A stretch of 9,702 bases of DNA. It comes from an uncultured Catenibacterium sp. (GTDB lineage: Bacteria; Bacillota_I; Bacilli_A; Erysipelotrichales; Coprobacillaceae). The stretch is from NCBI RefSeq assembly GCF_900764565.1, contig NZ_CAAFOM010000232.1, positions 1 to 9,702 of the forward strand, in the 5' to 3' direction. The notes beneath the pieces are model-generated. The model ran no database searches. It was not told where the DNA came from and saw only the letters and a list, made by a program, of their open reading frames with translations. The translations under genes were made by a program, and so were the position numbers. Of this stretch, positions 1 to 6,388 are shown piece after piece; the first letter of the stretch is position 1, and each line of letters opens with the position of its first letter.

Positions 1-883
1 AGCCTTAGATGCCATTCATGAAATTACAGGTAAGAAAGTCAAGTTCTATGAATTCAACGTTTTAGATGAAGATAAGACAGAAGAAGTATTCAAGGAAAAT
101 AAATTAGATGCAGTCATTCACTGTGCAGCCTTCAAGGCAGTAGGTGAATCAGTCGTAAAGCCTATTGAATACTATACAAACAACTTAATGACAACTCTTA
201 TTGTTGCTAAGCTTATGAAGAAGTATCATGTACCTTCTATCGTATTCTCTTCAAGTGCAACAGTATATGGTGATCCTAAAGTTGTACCTTTAACCGAAGA
301 CTGCGAATTAGGACAGACTACAAACCCATATGGTTCTACAAAGGCCATGATGGAAAGAATCCTAACAGATGTACAGCATGCTGTACCAGAAATGTCTGTC
401 ACATTACTTCGTTACTTCAACCCAATTGGAGCCCATGAATCAGGATTATTAGGAGAAGATCCAAAGGGAATTCCTAACAACCTTATGCCTTATATTATGA
501 AGGTTGCAACTGGTGAACTTCCTTGCTTAGGCGTATTTGGTGATGATTATGATACACCAGATGGAACTGGTGTACGTGACTACATCCATGTAGTAGACTT
601 AGCTAAGGGTCATGTTCTTGCAATTGAAAAATATGCAACACCAGGTGTTCATATCTGTAACCTAGGAACAGGTAAAGGATATAGTGTATTAGAAATCGTT
701 AAGGCATTTGAAAGAGTCAATGGAATCAAGATTCCTTATGAAATCAAGCCAAGACGTGCTGGTGATATCGCAACATGTTATGCAGATCCTACTCGTGCAA
801 AAGAACAGTTAGGATGGGTGGCTGAAAAGACACTAGATGATATGTGCAGAGATACTTGGAACTTTGCAAAGAAACATATGTAA
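1..883 (+). CDS. galE: UDP-glucose 4-epimerase, 5'-truncated by the window edge
   Basis: GalE interconverts UDP-glucose and UDP-galactose in the cytoplasm using bound NAD (Leloir pathway and supply of surface-sugar precursors). The open frame runs from base 2 without a stop, so the gene begins outside the window; the ATG at 188 is internal. The visible part is 293 residues. It shows the AAFKAVGES segment, the FSSSATVYG strand with the catalytic Ser (about visible residue 85), and the NPYGSTK motif with Tyr110 and Lys114. The Ser-Tyr spacing of 25 equals that of E. coli GalE (Ser124, Tyr149). This implies that about 40 residues, including the GxxGxxG dinucleotide motif, are missing on the left. 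The RYFNPIGAHESG and GTGVRDYIHVVDLA blocks are further GalE hallmarks. The gene ends in TAA followed by its own terminator and is convergent with the molybdenum hydroxylase operon, so a functional link is unlikely. The family call is very secure. Confidence 0.96.
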   Translation, partial: ALDAIHEITGKKVKFYEFNVLDEDKTEEVFKENKLDAVIHCAAFKAVGESVVKPIEYYTNNLMTTLIVAKLMKKYHVPSIVFSSSATVYGDPKVVPLTEDCELGQTTNPYGSTKAMMERILTDVQHAVPEMSVTLLRYFNPIGAHESGLLGEDPKGIPNNLMPYIMKVATGELPCLGVFGDDYDTPDGTGVRDYIHVVDLAKGHVLAIEKYATPGVHICNLGTGKGYSVLEIVKAFERVNGIKIPYEIKPRRAGDIATCYADPTRAKEQLGWVAEKTLDDMCRDTWNFAKKHM

Positions 884-890
884 CACTTAA

Positions 891-914
891 GTCTCTCGAA
901 AGAGAGGCTTTTTT
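891..914 (+). terminator. galE intrinsic terminator
   Basis: A hairpin starts 7 nt after the galE stop: CTCTC (893-897) pairs with GAGAG (902-906) around a GAAA tetraloop, extended by a T-G wobble and a G-C pair (891-892 with 907-908). Six T residues (909-914) follow. Confidence 0.9.
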
Positions 915-922
915 GATGCAAT

Positions 923-947
923 AAAAAAGCAGCTATTGTAGCTGCTT
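923..947 (-). terminator. Terminator of the molybdenum hydroxylase operon, overlapping the last gene's stop codon
   Basis: A perfect 9-bp inverted repeat (927-935 with 939-947, 3-nt loop) is followed on the minus strand by a T run (923-928, its inner end shared with the stem). The stop codon TAG of the cytidylyltransferase gene (935-933) lies inside the downstream arm, and the last four sense codons form the upstream arm and loop. It is separate from the galE terminator a few bases away, so each convergent unit has its own terminator. Confidence 0.88.
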
Positions 948-1499
948 CAGGTCTTCTTGATAATCTATATCATACAGTTCTCTTATGTTCTCTACTTGAA
1001 TATATTCTACTTCATCAGGATGTTTATTTAATACTTTTCTTCCACCTTGATCATCTTGTAATTGAAGTAATTCAGGAATATAAGAACTATTAAATAGAGT
1101 AGGGTTGCCTACTTTATCTTTATAGGCACAACTTACAAGAGGAGAAGTAGTATGCATCAGTTTATCTATAGTGTTCATAGAAATATAAGGCTGATCAGCG
1201 ACCATGAAGATCATTCTAAATGGCTTCTCTAACGTATTTAAATAGTTCACAGCAGCCTTAATAGAATAAGAGAGACCATTTATACTCTCTAAACATAAAA
1301 TGCTGGTAGCGCCTCTTTGAGACGCATATTGTAGTATCTCATCATACTGTGATACTACAATAATGTCTTTATATTCTTTTAATAATAGATCTAATGTATG
1401 TTGATATAACGGTTTATTTTGAAAAGGAAACAGCAGTTTGTTTCCTTTAAAACGTCTGCTGTTTCCTGATGCAAGATATATAATATATGTTTTATTCAT
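933..1499 (-). CDS. mocA: MocA-like molybdenum cofactor cytidylyltransferase (MobA-like NTP transferase)
   Basis: Members of this family transfer CMP or GMP from an NTP to molybdopterin, making the dinucleotide cofactor; MocA makes the cytosine form used by xanthine-dehydrogenase-type enzymes. The 188-residue product is a single NTP-transferase domain of usual length. Motifs in order: nucleotide-binding LASGNSRRFKGNKLL (9-23), GLSYSIKAAV (75-84), metal-binding ADQP with Asp102, GNPTLF (131-136), DQGGRKVL (150-157), and a C-terminal DIDYQEDL (177-184). GNPTLF and DQGGRKVL are the MocA-type forms. The usual first loop is LAAG; here it is LASG. I chose the ATG at 1499, which overlaps the upstream TAA by 8 bases (ATGAATAA). 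A TTG at 1514 would add five residues that precede the fold. No strong Shine-Dalgarno site is visible for either, so translation is probably coupled to the molybdopterin subunit. Being last in a hydroxylase operon supports the cofactor role; CTP rather than GTP preference is inferred from family and context. Confidence 0.85.
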   Translation of the reverse strand: MNKTYIIYLASGNSRRFKGNKLLFPFQNKPLYQHTLDLLLKEYKDIIVVSQYDEILQYASQRGATSILCLESINGLSYSIKAAVNYLNTLEKPFRMIFMVADQPYISMNTIDKLMHTTSPLVSCAYKDKVGNPTLFNSSYIPELLQLQDDQGGRKVLNKHPDEVEYIQVENIRELYDIDYQEDLKQLQ

Positions 1500-3780
1500 C
1501 GATAGCCATGACAATCTTTTCAGGTGTCATTGGAAGGTCTCTTATCCATGCACCACATGCACTGTGAATCGCAGCACATAAGGCTGGAGCTGGTGTATTG
1601 ATGACACATTCACCAATAGACTTCGCACCAAATGGACCTGTCTTTTCATAACTGCTTTCAAAATAAACACGTAAATGACCCATATCAAGTCTTGTAGGAA
1701 TCTTATATGTCATGAAGTTATTTTCTGTTAAACCACCCTTAGGTGAATAAGTAATACTTTCAGATAATGCCATACCGATCCCCTGTACAAGACCACCTTC
1801 AGTCTGTACAGTAGCTAAGTTTGTATTAACGACAGTACCACAGTCTACAACGGCTACATAATCTAATATTTCTACAGAACCTGTTTCTTTATCTAACGCA
1901 ATTTCTGCCATACCTACCATATATGGTGGTGGAGAAATTTTAGATGAATGAGTGCATGTTACCTGGATAGGGACTGTATTACCACACTGTGAGAATGTTG
2001 CGATATCCATATGTGTAAATGATTCATTAGTCGCTGGATTATCAATTGTATTGCCAGTAAATACTAATGATTCAGGATCACATTCCCATTTGTTAGCCGC
2101 AATCTTCAACATGTTCTGTTTAAGTTCTTCACTTGCTTTTCTAGTAGCCATACCAGTGACATAAGTTGTACTAGATGCATAAGAACCAGAATCATATGGA
2201 GATGCATCTGTATCAGCACCAAAGACAACAATATTGTCTACATCACATTCTAATTCTTCTGCAGCCATCTGAGCAAGAATAGTATCACATCCAGTACCCA
2301 TATCTGCAGCACCAATGCTTAACATATAAGAACCATCATCATTTAATTTTAATGTTGCAGAACCAACATCGACACCAGAGATACCTGATCCCTGCATAGC
2401 CATTGCAACACCTGCTGCCTTAATACGACCATCAGGCATAACAGTAGGAGTCTTACGGTTTTCCCAGTCAAATTCTTTCTTAGCACGTTCCATACATTTA
2501 TCTAATGCACAGCTATCTGCAATTTCACCATAGTAGGCATCCATCTTCTGACCCTGACGTACCATGTTCTTTTCTCTGATTTCTACAGGATCCATATGTA
2601 GAATATCAGCTAATTCATTCACACATGTTTCTAATGCATAAATACCCTGAGTGGCACCATATCCACGATATGCACCAGAAGATAATCTATTTGTATAAAC
2701 AACATCGTAATGGAAACGGAATGCTTCTAGGTTGTTTGTATATAGTGGAATAGACTTATGACCTGATAAACCTACAGTAGTAGGACCATGTTCACCAAAG
2801 GCACCAGAGTTAGATAATGTATATAAATCAATAGCACGAATTGTACCATCATTCATAGCACCAACTTTAGTAGTGACTTCCATTTCATGACGTGGACTAC
2901 CTGCAATCTGAGATTCAGTACGTGTATAAATAAGCTTAGATGGTTTCTTAGTCATCCATGTCACAAATGCAGGATAGATTTCAGTTACAAGTGACTGCTT
3001 TGCACCAAAGCCACCACCAATACGAGGCTTTTCAACACGAATCTGAGACTTAGGAATATCTAAAGCATTCGCAAGAATACGACGTGCATGGAAGACAATC
3101 TGTGTAGAACTGATCACATGCAAACGGCCATATGTATCAATTTCACAATAAGTTCTGAATGTTTCCATCATAGCCTGATTCACTGCAGGAACATGATAAG
3201 TACGTTCAATTACATGATCACATGATTTAAATACTTCTTCTAGATCACCATGTGTTTCATCTGCAGTTGCGACTAGGTTACGCTTATTATCAGCACCTAC
3301 AGGACATAAAGCTTTCCAGTTATCTTCAGGATGTACAAGAATAGGATTATCTTTCGCAGTTCTAAAGTCTAATACAGCTTCTTCTACCTGATATTTTACT
3401 TTAATAAGCTTTAATGCTTCATCTACTTTCTTTTCATCATAACCAGCAACAATCGCAACTGGATCACCTACGAATCTCACTCTCTGATCTAAGATTAAAC
3501 GATCATAAGGGCTTGGTTCTGGATAAGTCTGACCAGCCATAGTAAAACGTTTCTGAGGTACATCTTTATAAGTATAAACAGCTTCAATTGTATCTACTGC
3601 CTTAGCTGCTTCTGTATCAATGCTCTCAATTAATGCACTGGCATGAGGAGAATGAACAAGCTTTACAATCAAACAGTCATGAGGTGTTACATCATCAACA
3701 TAGACAGGTTTACCTAATAATAGGTTCATTGCATCTTTTTTTCTTATAGGTTTATTAACCTGTTTAAATTCCTGACTCAT
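1492..3780 (-). CDS. xdhA: Xanthine dehydrogenase family, molybdopterin-binding subunit
   Basis: This is the catalytic subunit of a three-subunit molybdenum hydroxylase, which hydroxylates a purine, other N-heterocycle or aldehyde carbon with water-derived oxygen. It has 762 residues, close to E. coli XdhA (about 750). The N-terminal third is the a/b hammerhead domain (about 15-130), followed by the molybdopterin-binding domains. Gap-free spacing to bovine XDH gives Gln227 (bovine Gln767, in SSTQ), Phe258 in GGGFGAK 255-261 (Phe798), Arg372 and Tyr374 in GAYRGYGATQ (Arg912, Phe914), and the catalytic base Glu724 in GAKSIGE (Glu1261). Gln262 stands where purine-specific enzymes have Glu802, so xanthine as substrate is not proven. 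DMGTG (493-497) is another cofactor-contact segment. Start: the ATG overlaps the previous stop as ATGA, with AGGAAG about 9 nt upstream. No UGA or frame break is seen. The name follows E. coli usage, in which XdhA, B and C are the Mo, FAD and Fe-S subunits. Confidence 0.93.
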   Translation of the reverse strand: MSQEFKQVNKPIRKKDAMNLLLGKPVYVDDVTPHDCLIVKLVHSPHASALIESIDTEAAKAVDTIEAVYTYKDVPQKRFTMAGQTYPEPSPYDRLILDQRVRFVGDPVAIVAGYDEKKVDEALKLIKVKYQVEEAVLDFRTAKDNPILVHPEDNWKALCPVGADNKRNLVATADETHGDLEEVFKSCDHVIERTYHVPAVNQAMMETFRTYCEIDTYGRLHVISSTQIVFHARRILANALDIPKSQIRVEKPRIGGGFGAKQSLVTEIYPAFVTWMTKKPSKLIYTRTESQIAGSPRHEMEVTTKVGAMNDGTIRAIDLYTLSNSGAFGEHGPTTVGLSGHKSIPLYTNNLEAFRFHYDVVYTNRLSSGAYRGYGATQGIYALETCVNELADILHMDPVEIREKNMVRQGQKMDAYYGEIADSCALDKCMERAKKEFDWENRKTPTVMPDGRIKAAGVAMAMQGSGISGVDVGSATLKLNDDGSYMLSIGAADMGTGCDTILAQMAAEELECDVDNIVVFGADTDASPYDSGSYASSTTYVTGMATRKASEELKQNMLKIAANKWECDPESLVFTGNTIDNPATNESFTHMDIATFSQCGNTVPIQVTCTHSSKISPPPYMVGMAEIALDKETGSVEILDYVAVVDCGTVVNTNLATVQTEGGLVQGIGMALSESITYSPKGGLTENNFMTYKIPTRLDMGHLRVYFESSYEKTGPFGAKSIGECVINTPAPALCAAIHSACGAWIRDLPMTPEKIVMAIDE

Positions 3781-4253
3781 CCTAACACTTCCTTTCCATT
3801 TTCTTTGCAGTAATTAATATAGTTTCTAATACCTCTTAATTGTCCTTCATAACCAGAACAACGACAAAGGTTACCAGATAAGAACGCTCTGATTTCATCA
3901 TCACTAGGATCTTTATTTTCCTCTAGCAACGCAATTGTATTCATCATAAATCCAGGATTACAGAAACCACACTGCTCAGCACCCTGATCTGCAATAAATT
4001 CAGCAAGTGGTCTTGCCTTTTCCTGTAAACCTTCTAAAGTAGTCACTTCATGACCTGCAGCTCTTGCTGCAAGAACACTACAAGAAAGAACTGGCTTGTT
4101 GTCTAATAATACTGTACATAATCCACAGTTACTTGTATCACAGCCTCTTTTAACACTGAGACAATGTTCACTTCTTACAAAATCAATAAGAAGAGTATCG
4201 GGTAAAATACTACGAGTAATTGTTTTTCCATTTAATGTAATTGTAATTTCCAT
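3777..4253 (-). CDS. xdhC: Xanthine dehydrogenase family, 2Fe-2S iron-sulfur subunit
   Basis: This is the small electron-transfer subunit that carries electrons from the molybdenum centre to FAD. It has 158 residues, the same size as E. coli XdhC (159). The N-terminal plant-ferredoxin-like domain binds one 2Fe-2S cluster through Cys38, Cys43, Cys46 and Cys58 (CX4CX2CX11C; RGCDTSNCGLC). The C-terminal helical domain binds the second through Cys95, Cys98, Cys130 and Cys132 (QCGFC and LCRC, the CX2C-X31-CXC pattern). All eight ligands are present. Start: the ATG lies 1 nt after the stop of the FAD subunit, with a GGAGG (4263-4267) 9 nt upstream. The end overlaps the molybdopterin subunit start by 4 nt (ATGA), so the two are translationally coupled. 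'XdhC' is also used elsewhere for an unrelated cofactor-insertion chaperone; this protein is not that one. Confidence 0.95.
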   Translation of the reverse strand: MEITITLNGKTITRSILPDTLLIDFVRSEHCLSVKRGCDTSNCGLCTVLLDNKPVLSCSVLAARAAGHEVTTLEGLQEKARPLAEFIADQGAEQCGFCNPGFMMNTIALLEENKDPSDDEIRAFLSGNLCRCSGYEGQLRGIRNYINYCKENGKEVLG

Positions 4254-4254
4254 T

Positions 4255-5028
4255 CTACTGTGCCTCCAATTCCTTTAATGAACGTCTCATAAGAACCTTT
4301 ACAAGCTTCTGACGATATTCTGCACTACCTAAGTTATTACTTCCAAGTTTGATTTCAGAAGACACTTCTTCAATAAATGCTTCAATAGACTCATCATTTA
4401 ATTCCATCTGTTTCTCATAAGCAATGGCCTTCAAAGGACGACCACCAATTACTACAGAATAAGTATCATTCATATAACTTGCACAGCAAGTAAGAACAGG
4501 GAAATCAGTACTTACATTTCTCTGTGACTTATAACAAACCTTAATAGGTGTTTTCTTTACAATAACACGTACAAGAATATCAAGAGAAGGACGCATCCAT
4601 GCAAACTCTCTCATAGGTACAATACCACCGTTATATAATTCTACATAAGCATCTAAGCCCATAAACATAGATAATACATCAGAGAAACCATAACGACCAA
4701 AGATAGAACCTCCTACAGTCGCACAGTTTCTAAACTGCACACCAATAATATGTTCCACACTATGCTTCATTGCATCATGTGTATAAGCATTTAATCCTGC
4801 ATGAGTTTCTAACTGACGTAATGTCACCATTGCGCCAATAGTAAACTGTTCATCATCTTCTTTGATAGTATCTAAATGAAGATCACATAAATCAATAGCC
4901 TTTTCTACTGATCTATTCATCATCTTCAACCATAACATACCACCTACAATAATGTTTTTTCTGTTCTGAACGAGTTCATAAGCTTCCTCAAGTGATTGAG
5001 GTCTTACATATTCCTGAATATTTAACAT
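4255..5028 (-). CDS. xdhB: Xanthine dehydrogenase family, FAD-binding subunit
   Basis: This subunit holds FAD and passes electrons to NAD or another acceptor. It has 257 residues, shorter than E. coli XdhB (about 290). It shows the molybdopterin-dehydrogenase FAD-binding fold followed by the CO-dehydrogenase flavoprotein C-terminal domain. The first FAD loop is IVGGMLWLK (27-35), where classical members have AGGTDL. The second is ATVGGSIFGRYGFSD (103-117), in place of TIGGNI(A)xxxPxxD. Near the C-terminus, LGSAEYRQKLVKVLMRR (233-249) matches the family's SAEYRR...LxRR helix. Both loops keep the glycines but are atypical, so FAD binding is likely, while the acceptor (NAD, ferredoxin or flavodoxin) cannot be read. 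Start ATG with AAAGGA upstream. It lies 15 nt after the binding-protein gene and 1 nt before the Fe-S gene, in one operon. Confidence 0.88.
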   Translation of the reverse strand: MLNIQEYVRPQSLEEAYELVQNRKNIIVGGMLWLKMMNRSVEKAIDLCDLHLDTIKEDDEQFTIGAMVTLRQLETHAGLNAYTHDAMKHSVEHIIGVQFRNCATVGGSIFGRYGFSDVLSMFMGLDAYVELYNGGIVPMREFAWMRPSLDILVRVIVKKTPIKVCYKSQRNVSTDFPVLTCCASYMNDTYSVVIGGRPLKAIAYEKQMELNDESIEAFIEEVSSEIKLGSNNLGSAEYRQKLVKVLMRRSLKELEAQ

Positions 5029-5043
5029 CTTTTTCTATCCTTT

Positions 5044-6036
5044 CTATTTTGTGATAAGTGATTCATCAAGACTAAAATCATAAAACTCTTTATAAAAATC
5101 TATTACATCCTTTTTATAATTCTCATATGTATAATCATGAGGATGAAGTACATATGATAGCCAGAGTGATGCAAGAATATGAGAAGGAACAGGATCCAAC
5201 CATGATTCAACCACTTCAGGCATAATATAAATCTTCTTGTTTTTCACTACATCAAGTGATGAGAAGAATTCATAGTTATAAATAGAATCTTTTGAATAAG
5301 AAGCATTACGAGGCATGATCACCATATCTGGGTTTAAAGTTAATAATGTTTCTAACGCAATAGTAGGGTAGTCTACACCTTTAATACTTGAAGCAGCATT
5401 CTTCACATGTGCCATGTTGAGTATAGTACTTTGAAACATAGAAGGTGTCACTGGTCTATAAATAGACTCTTTCGAAGCAATATAAACATGCTTATTAGAA
5501 GCACCTAAACTACTCATTTGACTCTTTTTAGTACTATAGTAGTTCTTTAACTTCTTCGCATTGTTTTGTTTACCACAAACTTTCGCAATAAGTGAAACCA
5601 TGGCATCATACTTCTTTTCACTAGAAGGATCAACCACAATAACTTTTATATGTCTTTCTTCAAAATCCTCAATAAGATTCTCATTCTCTTTCATCATAAA
5701 TACTACATCAGGGGCAGTCTTTGCGATAAGACTCACATTACATCCTACCTGAGGTAGTTCTAATAAATCAGGATCAGTCTTTTGATAAATGCTTCTAGAA
5801 GAAGCATTCTTCTCTATACCAACTAACTGATCATTTACTCCTAATGCAAGGCATGTAGAAGTCGTTATATATGAAGTGCTCACGACACGTTTTACTTGGT
5901 CTTTAATTGTGATCTGACGTCCTAGCTGATCATTCACAATAATCGCATCAGACTCTTCTTCTTTATCTGAAGAACATCCAGGTAATAATGAGATGAGTAA
6001 AAATAGACAAACAATTGAAATAATTCTTTTCTTCAA
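5044..6036 (-). CDS. Class III ABC-type substrate-binding lipoprotein (BtuF/FhuD/MolA fold)
   Basis: This is an extracytoplasmic solute-binding protein of 330 residues, anchored as a lipoprotein. A signal peptide (hydrophobic 4-18) ends in a lipobox LLPGC with Cys21 as lipid attachment site, followed by an acidic linker. An N-terminal lobe (about 35-135, DQLGRQITIKDQVKRVV..., with APDVVFM at 108-114), a bridging helix (about 143-176) and a C-terminal lobe (about 180-300, with LETLLTLNPDMVIMP at 228-242) give the Fe-siderophore/cobalamin/molybdate (MolA) arrangement. The ligand cannot be identified. First place in a molybdenum-enzyme operon suggests molybdate or tungstate (MolA of Haemophilus has this fold), but haem, cobalamin or a siderophore are equally compatible with the fold. 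No permease or ATPase gene is in the window. The start is a TTG with AAGGAGA (6049-6043) 6 nt before it; no ATG lies upstream of the signal peptide in frame. Confidence 0.85.
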   Translation of the reverse strand: MKKRIISIVCLFLLISLLPGCSSDKEEESDAIIVNDQLGRQITIKDQVKRVVSTSYITTSTCLALGVNDQLVGIEKNASSRSIYQKTDPDLLELPQVGCNVSLIAKTAPDVVFMMKENENLIEDFEERHIKVIVVDPSSEKKYDAMVSLIAKVCGKQNNAKKLKNYYSTKKSQMSSLGASNKHVYIASKESIYRPVTPSMFQSTILNMAHVKNAASSIKGVDYPTIALETLLTLNPDMVIMPRNASYSKDSIYNYEFFSSLDVVKNKKIYIMPEVVESWLDPVPSHILASLWLSYVLHPHDYTYENYKKDVIDFYKEFYDFSLDESLITK

Positions 6037-6042
6037 AACAAA

Positions 6043-6049
6043 TCTCCTT
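6043..6049 (-). promoter_or_regulatory. Shine-Dalgarno site fixing a TTG start
   Basis: The minus strand reads AAGGAGA, then 6 nt, then TTG AAG AAA, which begins a lipoprotein signal peptide. The ribosome site is strong and well placed, supporting initiation at TTG for the binding-protein gene. Confidence 0.75.
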
Positions 6050-6079
6050 ACGATATAATTCAGTTTATTTTTCGAAAAA

Positions 6080-6107
6080 ATTATATCATGAAAATGTGAA
6101 GTATAAA
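6080..6107 (-). promoter_or_regulatory. Promoter of the binding protein-molybdenum hydroxylase operon
   Basis: On the minus strand a perfect -10 TATAAT (6085-6080) lies 16 bp downstream of TTTATA (6107-6102), which matches TTGACA at four of six positions. The predicted leader is short (roughly 37 nt), leaving no room for a large riboswitch. A sigma-A promoter is inferred. Confidence 0.6.
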
Positions 6108-6131
6108 CAAAAAAATATGGTATATCAAAAG

Positions 6132-6155
6132 AAAAAGCCTATATTGAGTAGGCTT
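6132..6155 (-). terminator. Leftward terminator with no intact gene upstream
   Basis: AAGCCTA (6135-6141) and TAGGCTT (6149-6155) form a perfect 7-bp stem with a 7-nt loop. On the minus strand a T run follows (6136-6132), then C and four more T. The plus strand lacks a U-tract, so the element acts leftwards. It sits just upstream of the operon promoter and would insulate it. The only leftward coding signal feeding it is the possible remnant at 6194-6289. Confidence 0.7.
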
Positions 6156-6193
6156 AATCAAGGAGTGTAGTATTGATAATAACTAATTTGATT

Positions 6194-6289
6194 TTAGAAG
6201 AACAATTTATTTAAATATGCAAAATCTCCAGGTAATGTTTTTGTAAGAAGTGAGGAATTATAATATTTAGAAATATTTAAAAATATGTA
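6194..6289 (-). pseudogene. Possible 3' remnant of a lost leftward gene
   Basis: On the minus strand 31 sense codons run from an in-frame stop (6292-6290) to TAA (6196-6194), about 38 nt before the orphan terminator. There is no start codon or ribosome site. The peptide ends in SSLLTKTLPGDFAYLNKLFF, a mixed composition that looks more like a protein C-terminus than random AT-rich translation. A gene end followed by its terminator would explain both elements. I do not recognise a family. In AT-rich DNA a 31-codon open stretch can occur by chance, so this is weak. Confidence 0.25.
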
Positions 6290-6298
6290 TTATTATTA

Positions 6299-6327
6299 TT
6301 GTAAATAATGGAATGAATGAGTATAAT
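6299..6327 (+). promoter_or_regulatory. Promoter of the exported protein-lipoprotein unit
   Basis: TTGTAA (6299-6304, four of six matches to the -35 consensus) and a perfect TATAAT (6322-6327) are separated by 17 bp. The predicted transcript start is near 6334, just before the cre site. Confidence 0.6.
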
Positions 6328-6336
6328 TGAATTATA
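6322..6336. repeat. 15-bp palindrome over the -10 element
   Basis: TATAATT-G-AATTATA is a perfect 7-1-7 inverted repeat covering the -10 hexamer and the likely transcription start. It could be an operator for a dimeric repressor, but AT-rich palindromes also arise by chance. It does not align in register with the PerR or Fur box consensus. Confidence 0.4.
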
Positions 6337-6339
6337 AAA

Positions 6340-6353
6340 TGTAAGCGATTACA
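6340..6353 (+). promoter_or_regulatory. CcpA catabolite-responsive element (cre)
   Basis: TGTAAGCGATTACA matches the cre consensus TGWNANCGNTNWCA at every position. It begins 12 bp after the -10 box, so CcpA binding there would repress or roadblock transcription of the exported protein and lipoprotein genes when preferred sugars are present. Confidence 0.75.
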
Positions 6354-6373
6354 ATTAATTGAAAAATAAAAAT

Positions 6374-6381
6374 AGGGAGGA
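6374..6381 (+). promoter_or_regulatory. Shine-Dalgarno site deciding the start at 6389
   Basis: AGGGAGGA lies 7 nt before the ATG at 6389. The longer in-frame reading from a TTG at 6359 would translate through this site and has none of its own. Confidence 0.85.
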
Positions 6382-6388
6382 TAATTTT

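Larger units (their letters stand above)
6037..6388. other. 352-base divergent intergenic region
   Basis: This AT-rich spacer separates two divergent units. From left to right it contains the leftward operon promoter, an orphan leftward terminator, a short leftward ORF end, an ATT-rich tract (about 6283-6300), a rightward promoter with an overlapping palindrome, a cre site and the ribosome site of the next gene. No tRNA or known riboswitch was recognised in it. Confidence 0.7.

Noticed and set aside
188..883. galE starting at the ATG at 188
   Set aside because: Conserved GalE sequence (AAFKAVGES) continues in frame to the left edge, so this ATG is internal.
1952..2164. 70-codon plus-strand open frame
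   Set aside because: It lies antisense within the molybdopterin subunit, has no ribosome site and no recognisable motif.
4096..4278. 60-codon plus-strand open frame
   Set aside because: It is antisense to the conserved 2Fe-2S subunit, whose eight cysteines prove the other strand.
5561..5752. 63-codon plus-strand open frame
   Set aside because: It is antisense within the binding-protein gene and lacks start signals.
6037..6085. Purine or molybdenum-cofactor riboswitch in the operon leader
   Set aside because: The predicted leader is only about 37 nt and shows no conserved aptamer sequence.
6322..6337. PerR or Fur box
   Set aside because: The palindrome is AT-rich but its half-sites are out of register with both consensus boxes.
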